DNA from: Ralstonia soli
GTDB taxonomy: Bacteria > Pseudomonadota > Gammaproteobacteria > Burkholderiales > Burkholderiaceae
Assembly: GCF_023955655.1 (NCBI RefSeq)
Contig: NZ_JAMXHT010000007.1
Location: 426,552 to 490,551 of the forward strand
Direction of reading: 5' to 3'
Length of the DNA: 64,000 nucleotides
Shown piece by piece: positions 1 through 10,583 of the stretch; within the stretch, counting starts at the first letter, position 1; every line of letters begins with the position of its first letter. The notes beneath the pieces are model-generated. The model was not told the DNA's origin, did no database searches, and saw only the letters and a program-made list of their open reading frames with translations. Position numbers and translations under genes: made by a program.

Positions 1-2
1 CC

Positions 3-1340
<1,338 letters not shown>

Positions 1341-1343
1341 CTC

Positions 1344-2159
1344 CTAACGCAGCGACGATTCGCCGATCTTTCGGCCACCCTGTGGTGGCCAGCACGTTGC
1401 CGCCAGCAGCACGGCGATGGCGGCGTAGATGGCTTCGGTCACGGCCAGCGGCATCACGCGTACCTGGTACAGCGCGGCGGGCAGGTCCGCCAGCGCATGC
1501 AGCAGCACCGCCAGCACGACGATCACAAAGCGCCGTTGCCGCACCGCGTGCCACACCACCAGCGTGAGCGTGAACTGGATCAGCATCGCGGCGATGCGTT
1601 CGGCGAATGCGCCGGCCGCCAGCCACGGCGAGAGCTGCGCGAGCATCGCGTGGATCGTGCCGGTCATGGCTTCGGCGCCGCTGGCCGCGAGGCGCGCGTC
1701 CAGTTCGCCACGGTTGGCGGCGATGCCGAACATCACCATCTGCGCCTGTGATGCCGTGCCGATCAGCCACGCCTCGATGCCCGCGTGCCCGAGCGCATAC
1801 GCCACGGGCGTGGCGGCGCCGCCGGGCTTGCGGGTGAGAAAGCGCAGGCCGAGCCAGCGGCCGGTCTCTTCAAAGAGCCCTGCCATCAGCGCGCCGTAGA
1901 TCACGAACAGCGCCGGCATGCGCAGCCATTGCGCCGTCACCGGGTTGAGCTGCAGCAGGTACAGGTGAAGCGTACGTTCCAGCCCCAGCGCAAACACCAC
2001 AAACACCGCCGCGCCGACGCCAACGTCGCGCCACGCCAGGTCAAAGCGCCGGCGCAGCCAGAACCACGCTCCGATGGGTGCGCAGGTGATCAGCAAGCCC
2101 GCGACGGCGTGGGCAGCAAGGGCGGGCAGGGCAACGGTGGGCATAGCGGATGGCGCCAA
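1344..2159 (-). CDS. YhfC-family polytopic membrane protein
   Basis: A 271-residue hydrophobic protein with about seven predicted membrane segments. It resembles the YhfC family of putative glutamic-type intramembrane proteases: an acidic motif GLFEETGRW in mid-protein (about residues 94-102) followed by YALGHAGIEA in the next segment, matching the Glu-Glu and His arrangement of PrsW/CPBP-like enzymes. Substrate is unknown and proteolysis is family-level inference. No strong ribosome binding site is seen; the ATG 15 bp further in (MPTVALP) is an alternative start. It converges on the upstream regulator gene. Confidence 0.75.
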   Translation of the reverse strand: MAPSAMPTVALPALAAHAVAGLLITCAPIGAWFWLRRRFDLAWRDVGVGAAVFVVFALGLERTLHLYLLQLNPVTAQWLRMPALFVIYGALMAGLFEETGRWLGLRFLTRKPGGAATPVAYALGHAGIEAWLIGTASQAQMVMFGIAANRGELDARLAASGAEAMTGTIHAMLAQLSPWLAAGAFAERIAAMLIQFTLTLVVWHAVRQRRFVIVVLAVLLHALADLPAALYQVRVMPLAVTEAIYAAIAVLLAATCWPPQGGRKIGESSLR

Positions 2160-2271
2160 GGGGCAGATGTGGCTGTCGGTTGGGCCGCATGCTACCCGAG
2201 GCTTGCGGGCGCGTGTCTTGCGGGCGGATTGTTACAATGGGTGCATGCGGCAGCAACTGCCGCGTCTAGAT

Positions 2272-2712
2272 ATGGCAGGGCAGACGGTCGTGAAACGCTT
2301 GATGTGGCAGTGGATCTGGATATGCGGAGTCGGCATGAGCGCGTTCAGCGTGGCAGCGCCTGCCCAGGCTGCGCGCTGGCACGAATACCTGACGACGACC
2401 TCGGTTTCTGCCTCCATCGATCGCACGTCGCTGCGCTCCAGCCATACCGGACACAAGACCTTTCTCGCGCGGACGGTGCTCAAGCGCAGCGAGCGCCGAG
2501 CCCACGGCGCCCGCTACCGGCCCGGCACGATGATCCTCTCGCGCCAGGAAATCGACTGCCGCCGCCAGCGCATCCGCCTGGTCGACTACGTCGTGCGCGG
2601 CCCGGACGGTGCCAAGCTGGACTCCGACACTGCTGCTGGCGCGCACTGGATGCGCATCCGCCCCGGCACGCTGGCGGCACGGTCGGCCGCGTATGTCTGC
2701 GCCCGCCGCTAG
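2272..2712 (+). CDS. small exported protein, surface-adhesin E-like
   Basis: About 146 residues with a clear signal peptide: basic KRL, hydrophobic core, and a cleavage site after AAPAQA. The mature part (ARWHEYLTTTSVSASID, then IDCRRQRIRLVDYVV and a C-terminal YVCARR) has the layout of the surface-adhesin E family often found in Ralstonia and relatives: an opening Trp, an ID..S motif, a mid-protein Cys and a C-terminal Cys. The two Cys could form a disulfide. Start is uncertain: ATG 2245, ATG 2272, GTG 2290 and ATG 2302 share the frame. Function is unknown beyond periplasmic or surface location. Confidence 0.6.
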   Translation: MAGQTVVKRLMWQWIWICGVGMSAFSVAAPAQAARWHEYLTTTSVSASIDRTSLRSSHTGHKTFLARTVLKRSERRAHGARYRPGTMILSRQEIDCRRQRIRLVDYVVRGPDGAKLDSDTAAGAHWMRIRPGTLAARSAAYVCARR

Positions 2713-2791
2713 GTTGCTCGACAATCCCCGGCGGGCATAGCACTATGGCGCTTGCTCTCCTATTACAAGGTACCGGCCGCGAGGGGCGCCG

Positions 2792-5491
2792 GTGCCAGCC
2801 GACCGTCCGATGAAACTCACCCTGAAGTCGCAGGCGGCCATCATGGCGACCGTCATCAGCGTGACGCTGGTGAGCCTGTTCGGCTGGTCGCAGCGCGAGC
2901 CGATCCGCCGCGAAGTGATGGCACAGATCAAGGTGCAGCAGACGGCGCTGGTCAAGGAATCCGCAGACGATCTCAAGCAGCGGCTGGACACCTACCTGGG
3001 TGTGCTCGAGCGCACCGCGCAGCAGATGCGCACCGTGCGGTTCGATACACCGCAGCAGGAGGCGGCGTTCTTCCAGTCCATCCAGCCCGCCGCTGGCCTG
3101 TTCAACAGCGTGTTTCTCGCTACGGCCGAAGGCACGGTGACGTCGTTGCGGCCGTACCGCGAAGGCGTGGTCGGCATCGATATCGCGGACCGCGACTACT
3201 TCAAGCAAGTCATGGTGGTGGACCAACCGACCATCTCCGCGCCGCTGCGCAATCGGGTCGGCGGCGAGCCCATCATCATCCTGGCCGCGCCGGTGCATGA
3301 CCAGGAGGGTCGCCAGGTCGGGCTGATCGGCGCATCGCTGTACCTGCTCCAGCCGAATTTTCTGGGCAACCTGCGCGACATGCATATCGGCCAGACAGGG
3401 CACGTCTATCTGGTGGCGCACGGCCCGACGCCTGTGTTCGTGATCCACCCCGAGGCCGACAAGATTCTCGCGCCGGTTGATGTCGATCCGGCCATCGCAG
3501 CCGCCTTCCGCGCCGACCCCTCGGCCCTGCCGGAGCCCGGCGGCGATGTGGTGACCAAGCAGGACGTGATTGCCGCCGGCTGGACGCTGGCCGCCGTGCT
3601 GCCGGGTGCCGAAGCCAACCGGCAGCTTTTCATTATGCGCCAGCGCTTTCGCCTTTCGCTTCTGGCGTTGGCCGCGCTGATCGGCGTATCGGTGTGGGGG
3701 GCGATGCTGTGGCTGCTGCGCCCGCTGGGCCGGCTGCATGCCGCCATGACCCAGCTCTCCGCCACCGACCTGCGCGACGCACCGCCGCTTGAGTTGCCGG
3801 GGGCATCGGAAGAAATCGAAGCCGTATCCACGGCGTTCCACAAGCTGATGGGCGAAGTCGTGCGCCAGCGCGCCGAGCTGGAAGCCGTGAACGATGCCTC
3901 GCCGCTGGGGTTGTTCCGCACCAATGCCGAAGGGCGCACCGTCTACACCAACGCGGCGTATCGGCGGCAGCTCGGCGCCACGCCCGAGGAGGCGCTGGCC
4001 GACGTGTGGCTCGCGCGGCTGCATCCGTACGATGTGGAAGCCACCACCGCCGGCTGGCATGACGCGGTGGCGCACGGTATCGGCTATAGCGCCGAGCAGC
4101 GCGTCATCGTGCCCGGCGCGGGCGAGCGCCTGCTCATCGTCAACACGGCGCCGGTGCGCGTCGATGGCGAGGTGATCGGCCACGTTGGGGTCATGGAAGA
4201 CATCACCGTGCGGGCGCGGGCGCAGCAGGCCTCGCGGGTGCTGACCAAGATCCTGGATTCCACCACCGACTTCGTCGCCCAGACCGATGTGCTGGGCAAC
4301 ATTACCTACATGAACCCGGCCGGACGCCGTTTTGCCGGCCTCGCGCCGGATGTGGACCTCAATGGCTTTACGGTGGCGGACTTCTATCCGCCCGAGACGA
4401 TGGACTGGCTGCGCGAGGTGGCCGTACCCGCCGCCGCGCGCGACGGCGTGTGGATCGGCGAGACCACCGTGCGGGGTGGGGAAGGGCAGGTCGTGCCGAT
4501 CAACCACATGATCATCGCGCACCGCGATCCGGCTGGACGCATGGAGTACTTCTCGTCCGTCATGCGCGACATCACTCAGGACAAGGCCGCCAAGGAGGCC
4601 CTGCAGCGCAGCCGCGAAACCCTGCAGACCGTGACCGACGCGCTGCCGGCGCTGGTGGCCTTCATCGACACCGACGAGCGTTTCCGCTTCCTGAATGCCG
4701 CGTACGAGAAAGCCTACGAGCGACCCACGGCCAGCATGCTCGGGCAGACCGTGCGCGACGTCGTTGGCATCGATGCCTACGGCATCCTGCAAGGCGCGCT
4801 GCGGCACGCGCTGGCCGGCGAGACCATCGTCTTCGAGCGTGAGGTCCGCGGCCGCGATCTGTACCGCTGCGAAGAGATCAGCTACCTCCCGCAGTTCGAC
4901 GCCCACGGCGGCGTAACCGGCGTGCATTCGGTCACGCTCGATATCACCGAGCGCAAGAAGCAGGAGCTCCGCCTGCGTGCGCTGACCACCACCGACCACC
5001 TGACCGGCCTGCTCAACCGCGCTGGCTTTGAAGAGCGCCTGCTGGCCGCGCTGGACCAGGCGCGTGTGAGCAGTTCGATCGGCGCGCTGTTGCTGCTCGA
5101 TCTCGATGGCTTCAAGGTCGTCAACGATACGTACGGACACGCCGTGGGCGACACACTGCTGCGCACCTTCGCGCAGCGCTTGGCGCGCGCCGTGCGTCCA
5201 TATGACGGGGTGGCGCGCTTTGGCGGCGACGAGTTCGCCGTGATCCTGGAGCACCTGTCGCGCCCGGACGACGCCAAGGCGGTTGCCACCCATATCCTCA
5301 GCGCCTGCAACAGGCCGTTTCGCCTGAGTGAGACGATGGTGCAGGTGGGCGCCAGCATCGGCATCGCGGTGTTTGATTCGCGCACGCTGGCGCAGAGCGT
5401 CGTCTTCGAAGCCGCCGACGAGGCATTGTATGAGGCCAAATCGCGCGGCAAGGGCCTGTTCGTCAGCGCGGACGAGCTCTCGACGGGTTGA
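2792..5491 (+). CDS. membrane diguanylate cyclase: dCache-HAMP-PAS-PAS-PAS-GGDEF
   Basis: About 899 residues, predicted to make cyclic di-GMP in response to an external ligand. Order: membrane segment 1 (about residues 13-32), periplasmic double-Cache region (40-275), membrane segment 2 (283-308), HAMP, three PAS domains (about 363-475, 476-600, 606-725), GGDEF domain (730-893). The active-site GGDEF is intact at about 811-815 and an inhibitory-site RPYD sits five residues before it, so the enzyme should be active and product-inhibited. There is no EAL domain. The GTG start has GAGGGG five bases upstream; ATG 2810 (MKLTLKS) is an alternative. It stands alone between a small secreted protein and the Liv operon. 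Confidence 0.93.
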   Translation: MPADRPMKLTLKSQAAIMATVISVTLVSLFGWSQREPIRREVMAQIKVQQTALVKESADDLKQRLDTYLGVLERTAQQMRTVRFDTPQQEAAFFQSIQPAAGLFNSVFLATAEGTVTSLRPYREGVVGIDIADRDYFKQVMVVDQPTISAPLRNRVGGEPIIILAAPVHDQEGRQVGLIGASLYLLQPNFLGNLRDMHIGQTGHVYLVAHGPTPVFVIHPEADKILAPVDVDPAIAAAFRADPSALPEPGGDVVTKQDVIAAGWTLAAVLPGAEANRQLFIMRQRFRLSLLALAALIGVSVWGAMLWLLRPLGRLHAAMTQLSATDLRDAPPLELPGASEEIEAVSTAFHKLMGEVVRQRAELEAVNDASPLGLFRTNAEGRTVYTNAAYRRQLGATPEEALADVWLARLHPYDVEATTAGWHDAVAHGIGYSAEQRVIVPGAGERLLIVNTAPVRVDGEVIGHVGVMEDITVRARAQQASRVLTKILDSTTDFVAQTDVLGNITYMNPAGRRFAGLAPDVDLNGFTVADFYPPETMDWLREVAVPAAARDGVWIGETTVRGGEGQVVPINHMIIAHRDPAGRMEYFSSVMRDITQDKAAKEALQRSRETLQTVTDALPALVAFIDTDERFRFLNAAYEKAYERPTASMLGQTVRDVVGIDAYGILQGALRHALAGETIVFEREVRGRDLYRCEEISYLPQFDAHGGVTGVHSVTLDITERKKQELRLRALTTTDHLTGLLNRAGFEERLLAALDQARVSSSIGALLLLDLDGFKVVNDTYGHAVGDTLLRTFAQRLARAVRPYDGVARFGGDEFAVILEHLSRPDDAKAVATHILSACNRPFRLSETMVQVGASIGIAVFDSRTLAQSVVFEAADEALYEAKSRGKGLFVSADELSTG

Positions 5492-5935
5492 TTTTGCGGT
5501 GCCGCACGTCGAGCGCCCCGCACGCAGAAACGGGTACGCTTTCGTTAGAACAGGACGTATTGCACAGGCAATATTGCGCCGCAACATCCGCCCCCCAGGC
5601 CGGGCGGCGGACAATTCCCTATCGCACGGTCGTGCGCTTTCCGGTAAAGTCCCGCGACTGACTGCACGCGCTGGCGACCCCGGCGCGTCGCATAAGAGCG
5701 CTGTACCCATGGCGCCTTCGCTTCACTCTCCGACGCAACGCTCCGTCGCACGCGCCTGACCTGGCACCGTGCATCGGTTTGGTTTGCCGATGTTTCGCCC
5801 GTCCATTGCGATGGCGCGAGCCACGGCAAGCGAGCGGCCGGACGCGATGCAGGGCGCATGGGGGAGCGACGGTGTTGGGCCAACGCACTCTTCAAGACGG
5901 TCGCAATCGCGACGGACAAAAAGGAGCAGGTTCGC
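5492..5935 (+). other. 444-bp intergenic region before the Liv operon
   Basis: No convincing gene. It holds one copy of the dispersed 24-bp repeat at its left end (5523-5542) and must contain the promoter of the Liv operon, though no clear -35/-10 pair was found. AAGGAG at 5921-5926 is the ribosome binding site of the next gene. Confidence 0.6.
5523..5542 (-). repeat. dispersed quasi-palindromic repeat, copy 1
   Basis: Reads CGCAGAAACGGGTACGCTTT on the plus strand, i.e. the reverse orientation of copies 2-5. It lies 31 bp downstream of the diguanylate cyclase stop codon. This copy matches 20 of the 24 consensus positions; the outer TGCG is replaced by CGTT. Confidence 0.8.
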
Positions 5936-7096
5936 ATGAAAAAAATGGTCAAACAGCTGCTGTTGACGGCAGTGGCTGCGGGGGCGGCAATCGCAACGGG
6001 CGCGGCAACCGCGGCCCAGGACATCAAGATCGGCGTGGCCGAAGCGCTGTCGGGCGGCGCTGCCCAGTACGGCGTGGCCATCCGCAACGGCTTCCAGCTG
6101 GCGGCTGACGAGATCAACGCCGCCGGCGGCATCAACGGCAGCAAGATCGCGCTGGTGATCGAAGACGAGCAGGGCAAGAAGGAAGAGGCCATCAACGTCT
6201 TCAAGAAGCTGATCTTCCAGGACAAGGTGGCCATGGTGTTCGGCCCCACGCTGTCCAACTCGGCCCAGGCGGCTGACCCGATCGCGCAAGCGGCCAAGAC
6301 GGTCGCGTTCGGCACGTCCAACACCGCCGACGGCATCACCAGCATCGGCGACTACGTCTTCCGCAACTCCGTGACCGAAGCTGACGTGCTGCCGGCCACG
6401 ATCCAGACCGTTGTGAAGAAGGCTGGTGTGAAGAAGGTGGCCGTGCTGTACGGCAACGACGACGTCTTCACCAAGAGCGGCTACGACAACTTCAAGAAGG
6501 CGCTCGAAGACCTGAAGATCCCGGTGACGACCACCGAAACCTTCGCCAAGGGCGACGTGGACTTCAAGGCCCAGCTCACCAAGATCAAGGCGACCAACCC
6601 GGATGCGATCGTGCTGTCGGCACTGATTGCCGAGGGCGGTCCGATCATGGTGCAGGCACGCCAGCTCGGCCTGAACGTGCCCATCATCGGCGGCAACGGC
6701 ATGAACTCGGTCAAGATCTTCGACCTGGCCAAGGACAAGTCCGACAACCTGTGGGTGGGCAGCCCGTGGTCGATCGAGAACCACACGGCCGAGAACAGCA
6801 AGTTCATCACCGCCTACACGTCCAAGTACAAGGCCGCGCCGGATCAGTTTGCAGCGCAGGCGTATGACGCCATGTACATCGCGAGCAAGGCGCTGAAGAC
6901 GGTCAAGTTCAGTGGCAACCTGGAAGCCGATCGCAAGGCCATCCGCGATGCGCTGCCGGCGGTCAAGCACACGGGTGCAACCGGCGCGTTTGCGTTCCGC
7001 CAGGTGACGGCGCGCGGCAAGCCGGCCGGCTACGACGCCGTGCAGACGCCGATCGTGAGCGTGACCAAGTCGGGCAAGTACACGATCGAGAAGTAA
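5936..7096 (+). CDS. branched-chain amino acid ABC transporter, periplasmic binding protein (LivJ/LivK type)
   Basis: 386 residues. The signal peptide begins MKKMVKQLLLTAV and ends near ATAAQD. The mature protein opens with IKIGVAEALSGGAAQYG, the classic LivJ/LivK start, and contains ADEINAAGGINGSKI. It delivers an amino acid, probably Leu/Ile/Val or a related compound, to the permease encoded next. The start was chosen at ATG 5936 because AAGGAG lies nine bases upstream and the signal peptide follows directly; the longer open frame upstream adds nothing sensible. First gene of a five-gene operon, separated from the permease gene by an internal hairpin. Confidence 0.95.
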   Translation: MKKMVKQLLLTAVAAGAAIATGAATAAQDIKIGVAEALSGGAAQYGVAIRNGFQLAADEINAAGGINGSKIALVIEDEQGKKEEAINVFKKLIFQDKVAMVFGPTLSNSAQAADPIAQAAKTVAFGTSNTADGITSIGDYVFRNSVTEADVLPATIQTVVKKAGVKKVAVLYGNDDVFTKSGYDNFKKALEDLKIPVTTTETFAKGDVDFKAQLTKIKATNPDAIVLSALIAEGGPIMVQARQLGLNVPIIGGNGMNSVKIFDLAKDKSDNLWVGSPWSIENHTAENSKFITAYTSKYKAAPDQFAAQAYDAMYIASKALKTVKFSGNLEADRKAIRDALPAVKHTGATGAFAFRQVTARGKPAGYDAVQTPIVSVTKSGKYTIEK

Positions 7097-7134
7097 TCTT
7101 CGGTTGGCTTTGAACCCAAAGCTGACCAACAGGC

Positions 7135-7170
7135 GGGGCGTAGCTAAACCTACGCCCCATCGCTTTTTTT
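7135..7170 (+). terminator. intra-operon terminator/attenuator between binding protein and permease genes
   Basis: A perfect 9-bp stem, GGGGCGTAG (7135-7143) with CTACGCCCC (7150-7158), six-base loop, then ATCGC and seven T. It lies between livK-like and livH-like genes of one operon, so it probably lets most transcripts stop after the binding protein, giving it excess over the membrane parts. Confidence 0.85.
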
Positions 7171-7215
7171 GTGGCCGCTTTGGTGACATCGGCCACACTC
7201 TTATCCTGACTCATC

Positions 7216-8097
7216 ATGTTGGAACAGCAACTTGTCAACGCGCTGTCGCTCGGCTGCGTGTATGCGCTGTTTGCTCTGGGGTTCACGCTGGTTTTCGGCA
7301 TCCTGGGCGTGATCAACCTGTCGCACGGCGCGGTGTTCATGCTCGGCGCCTATGCGGCGCTGCAGGTTGTGACCCATTTCGAACTGCCGCTCTGGGCAGC
7401 ATTGGCCGTCGGTTTTGTCGTGAGCGGCGTGGCCGGGCTCATCATCGATGTGCTGCTGCTGCGCCCCCTGCGCCGTCGCAACGCACCTCACCTGATCCCG
7501 ATGATCGCGACCATTGGCGCGGGTATCGCCATCAACAACGCCATGCAGGGCGTGTTCGGCGCGGAGAACCTGCGCTTTCCATCGGGGCTCGTGTCGGATG
7601 CCTCGCTGGATCTGGGCGGCATCCACCTTACCCCGCTTGAACTCGGCATCATCGTGCTGTCGTTCGCGCTGATGACCGGGCTCATGCTGCTGCTCAAGCG
7701 CACGCAACTCGGTCGCGCGTTGCGCGCGATTGCGGAGTCGCCGAAAGCCGCTGCGCTGCTCGGTATCAACGTGGAGGGGCTCTTTCTGCTGACCTCGTTT
7801 GCCGCGGCTGCATTGGGCGGGCTCTCGGGCGTGCTGATCGGCCTGTACTCCAACGCCGTGTTCCCGCTGATGGGCCAGCCGATGCTGCACAAGGGCATTG
7901 CGGTCATCATCCTCGGTGGCTTGGGCGACATTCGCGGCGCCATGCTGGGCGGGCTGTTCCTCGGCTTTGCGGAGGTGCTGTCGGTGGCCTACATTGGCTC
8001 AACCATGCGCGATGCGGTGGCGTTCGGTCTGCTGTTCTTGATCCTGCTCGTGCGGCCGCAAGGGCTGTTCGGCAAGGTGCTGGAACGCAAGGCATAA
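7216..8097 (+). CDS. livH: branched-chain amino acid ABC permease LivH
   Basis: 293 residues, about eight membrane segments. It starts MLEQQLVNALSLGCVYALFALGF (inner part of the family signature), followed by the typical GVINLSHGAVFMLGAY. The cytoplasmic coupling region reads TQLGRALRAIAESPKAAALLGIN, the EAA-like loop that contacts the ATPases. It pairs with the LivM subunit to form the channel. It follows the internal terminator and precedes livM by 13 bp, with GGAG before the livM start. Confidence 0.95.
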   Translation: MLEQQLVNALSLGCVYALFALGFTLVFGILGVINLSHGAVFMLGAYAALQVVTHFELPLWAALAVGFVVSGVAGLIIDVLLLRPLRRRNAPHLIPMIATIGAGIAINNAMQGVFGAENLRFPSGLVSDASLDLGGIHLTPLELGIIVLSFALMTGLMLLLKRTQLGRALRAIAESPKAAALLGINVEGLFLLTSFAAAALGGLSGVLIGLYSNAVFPLMGQPMLHKGIAVIILGGLGDIRGAMLGGLFLGFAEVLSVAYIGSTMRDAVAFGLLFLILLVRPQGLFGKVLERKA

Positions 8098-8110
8098 GGA
8101 GACCGACGAC

Positions 8111-9007
8111 ATGGAATGGTTCGACAACTTCTGGTCGGTCTACAGCAACCTGGTGCTGACACTCGGCATCAACGCGCTGTTGGCGCTGTCCATCTATCTC
8201 ACGCTGTCGTGCGGCTTGCTCGCGATGGCGAATGCGGCCTTCATGGGCATCGGCGCCTACACGGCATCGCTGCTGACGATGAATGCCGAGATGCCGTTCT
8301 CGGTGGCATTGGCCGGTGGCATGGCGGCGCCCGCTGTGGTGGCGCTCGTCATCGGCGTGCCGGTGCTGCGGCTGTCGGGCGTGTACCTCGCCATGGCGAC
8401 GTTGGGCTTTGGCGAAGTGGTGCGTGTGCTGATTCTGAACACCGAGGATTGGACCGGCGGCGCGCTGGGCCTGAACGGCATTCCGCAACTCACGCAGTGG
8501 TGGCATGTGGCGCTCGCCGTGTTGCTGACGCTGTTCGTGCTGGCACGCATGCGCCGCTCGAAAGTGGGCCGCGCGTTCGAGGCCATCAAGGAAGACGAAA
8601 CCGCCGCCGGCCTGATGGGCATCAACGTGGCGGGCACCAAGCTGCTGGCGTTCACGCTGGGTGCCGCCATCGCCGGGCTGGCAGGCGCGCTCAACGCGCA
8701 CCTGACGTTCTTCATCGGCCCGAACGAATTCGGTTTCGACCGCGGCGTGGAAATCCTCACGATGACGATCCTGGGCGGCACCAATGGCCTGACGGGTCCG
8801 GTGCTCGGCAGCCTGATCCTGTCGCTTCTGCCGGAGTTGCTGCGCGCATTCAAGGATTTCCGCCTGGTCGTCAACGGCGTGATCCTGATGGTGATCGTGC
8901 TGTTCCTGCCCAAGGGCATCTGGGACCCGGCGCGTTTTGCGCGCTGGTTTGGCATCAAGCGCGGGGGCACCATGCCCGGCGCGGCTGCTTCCAATGAATC
9001 GCACTGA
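8111..9007 (+). CDS. livM: branched-chain amino acid ABC permease LivM
   Basis: 298 residues, polytopic. The family pattern YLTLSCGLLAMANAAFMGIGAY near the N terminus and the coupling loop KVGRAFEAIKEDETAAGLMGIN are both present. It is of the short LivM class without a fused ATPase. It partners LivH. Its stop codon is 7 bp before the livG start, consistent with translational coupling. Confidence 0.95.
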   Translation: MEWFDNFWSVYSNLVLTLGINALLALSIYLTLSCGLLAMANAAFMGIGAYTASLLTMNAEMPFSVALAGGMAAPAVVALVIGVPVLRLSGVYLAMATLGFGEVVRVLILNTEDWTGGALGLNGIPQLTQWWHVALAVLLTLFVLARMRRSKVGRAFEAIKEDETAAGLMGINVAGTKLLAFTLGAAIAGLAGALNAHLTFFIGPNEFGFDRGVEILTMTILGGTNGLTGPVLGSLILSLLPELLRAFKDFRLVVNGVILMVIVLFLPKGIWDPARFARWFGIKRGGTMPGAAASNESH

Positions 9008-9014
9008 GGCCGCC

Positions 9015-9788
9015 ATGCTGAAACTTGCATCCATTTCCAAGCGCTTTGGCGGCCTGTCGGTGCTGCAGGACGTCAATATCGAAGTACCGCAGGGTTCGAT
9101 CTTTGGTTTGATCGGCCCGAACGGCGCCGGCAAGACGACGGTGTTCAACCTGATCACCGGGCTGCTCGCACCCACCGGTGGCTCGCTCACGTTCAACGGC
9201 GAAAACCTCGTCGGCAAGAAGCCGCACCAGATCACGCAGATGGGCATCGCCCGCACGTTCCAGAACATCCGCATCTTCAAGGAGATGACGCTGCTGGAAA
9301 ACGTGGTGGTCGGCATGCATCGGCATCTGGATTACGGTGCGCCGGGGCTGCTGTTCTCACTGCCCAAGTACCGCGCTGCGGAGCGCCGCGCGCGCGACCG
9401 TGCGCTGGAGCTGCTCTCGTGGGTCAAGCTCGACCACAAGGCGCACGACCTGGCCGACAACCTCTCGTACGGCGACCAGCGCAAGCTCGAACTCGCACGG
9501 GCGCTCGCCACCGAGCCCAAGCTGCTGCTGCTTGATGAGCCTGTCGCCGGCATGAACACCGGCGAGAAGGTCGACCTGATGGCCGAGATCGAGAACATCA
9601 AGGCGCGCGGCTACACGATCTTCATGATCGAGCACGACATGCGCTTCGTGATGGGCCTGTGCGAACGCATTGCGGTGCTCAATTTCGGCCGCATCATCGC
9701 CGAGGGACCGCCTGAGGCGATTCGCAACAACCCGCAAGTCATCGAAGCCTACCTGGGGCGCGATGATGACGATGAGGTGGCAGCATGA
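9015..9788 (+). CDS. livG: branched-chain amino acid ABC ATPase LivG
   Basis: 257 residues. Walker A GPNGAGKTT, the LivG-type insertion IARTFQNIRIF at the Q loop, an ABC signature seen here as LSYGDQRKLELARAL, Walker B LLLLDEPVAGM and switch His in MIEHDMRFV. Start at ATG 9015 (MLKLASISKRFGG); the longer frame from 8937 overlaps livM and is not needed. It overlaps livF by four bases (ATGA). Confidence 0.95.
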   Translation: MLKLASISKRFGGLSVLQDVNIEVPQGSIFGLIGPNGAGKTTVFNLITGLLAPTGGSLTFNGENLVGKKPHQITQMGIARTFQNIRIFKEMTLLENVVVGMHRHLDYGAPGLLFSLPKYRAAERRARDRALELLSWVKLDHKAHDLADNLSYGDQRKLELARALATEPKLLLLDEPVAGMNTGEKVDLMAEIENIKARGYTIFMIEHDMRFVMGLCERIAVLNFGRIIAEGPPEAIRNNPQVIEAYLGRDDDDEVAA

Positions 9789-10510
9789 CGACACTGCTGG
9801 AAGTGAAGGGGCTGGACGTGTCCTACGGGCATATCGCAGCCGTCAAGGGCATCGACTTTGCGCTCAAGAGCGGCGAGATCACCTCGCTGGTGGGCGCCAA
9901 CGGGGCTGGCAAGTCGACCACGCTGCTGGCACTGTCGGGGTTGATCCCGAAGTCGCAGGGCGCGGTGCGCGGCCAGATCCTGTTCGAGGGCGAGGACGTC
10001 ACGCAGTGGTCCGCCCACAAGCGGGTGGAACGCGGCATCGTGCAAGTGGCGGAGGGTCGCGCGACGCTCACCACCATGACTGTGCGCGAAAACCTGGAGC
10101 TGGGCGCCTACACGCGCAAGGACAAGAGCCAGATCGCCTCGGACCTGGAGCGCGTGTTTCATCTGTTCCCGCGCCTGAAGGAGCGCATCGATGGCCTGGC
10201 CGGCAACCTCTCGGGCGGCGAGCAGCAGATGCTCGCCATCGGCCGCGCGCTGATGGCCCGCCCGCGCGTGCTGCTGCTCGATGAGCCGTCGATGGGCCTG
10301 GCGCCGATCATCGTGCAGGAGATCTTCCGCATCCTGCGCATGATCAATGCCGAAGGGCTGACGATCTTCCTGGTCGAGCAGAACGTGCGGCAGGCGTTGA
10401 AGATCGCGCAGCACGGCTACGTGCTCGAGACGGGCCAGATCGTGCTGGCGGACAGCGGGAAAAACCTGCTCGGCAATCCGCGCGTGCTCGAAGCCTACCT
10501 GGGCGGCTGA
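9785..10510 (+). CDS. livF: branched-chain amino acid ABC ATPase LivF
   Basis: 241 residues, the smaller ATPase of the pair. Walker A GANGAGKST, Q loop IVQVAEGRATLTTMTV (most LivF proteins read PEGR; here AEGR), signature LSGGEQQMLAIGRALM, Walker B VLLLDEPSMGLAP and LVEQNVRQAL at the switch. Ends VLEAYLGG, the usual LivF tail. Last gene of the operon; a strong terminator follows 13 bp after the stop. Confidence 0.95.
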   Translation: MTTLLEVKGLDVSYGHIAAVKGIDFALKSGEITSLVGANGAGKSTTLLALSGLIPKSQGAVRGQILFEGEDVTQWSAHKRVERGIVQVAEGRATLTTMTVRENLELGAYTRKDKSQIASDLERVFHLFPRLKERIDGLAGNLSGGEQQMLAIGRALMARPRVLLLDEPSMGLAPIIVQEIFRILRMINAEGLTIFLVEQNVRQALKIAQHGYVLETGQIVLADSGKNLLGNPRVLEAYLGG

Positions 10511-10523
10511 GCGCGCTGCGCAC

Positions 10524-10554
10524 AACCGGCGCCATCCCCTGGCGCCGGTTTTTT
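10524..10554 (+). terminator. Liv operon terminator
   Basis: A perfect 10-bp stem, AACCGGCGCC (10524-10533) with GGCGCCGGTT (10541-10550), seven-base loop, running into six T. It ends the Liv operon. Copy 2 of the dispersed repeat begins immediately after the T-run. Confidence 0.92.
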
Positions 10555-10578
10555 CGCAAAAGCGTACCCGTTTCTGCG
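10555..10578 (+). repeat. dispersed quasi-palindromic repeat, copy 2
   Basis: Full-length copy: CGCAAAAGCG, a four-base centre TACC, then CGTTTCTGCG. The two arms pair as CGCAnAAnCG with CGnTTnTGCG. It sits between the convergent Liv operon and LysR gene, directly after the Liv terminator and 6 bp before the LysR stop. Confidence 0.9.
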
Positions 10579-10583
10579 TACGT

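Noticed and set aside
2480..5710. 1076-residue open frame on the minus strand
   Set aside because: It lies opposite the diguanylate cyclase; its His/Arg/Gly-rich product is a typical high-GC shadow with no domains.
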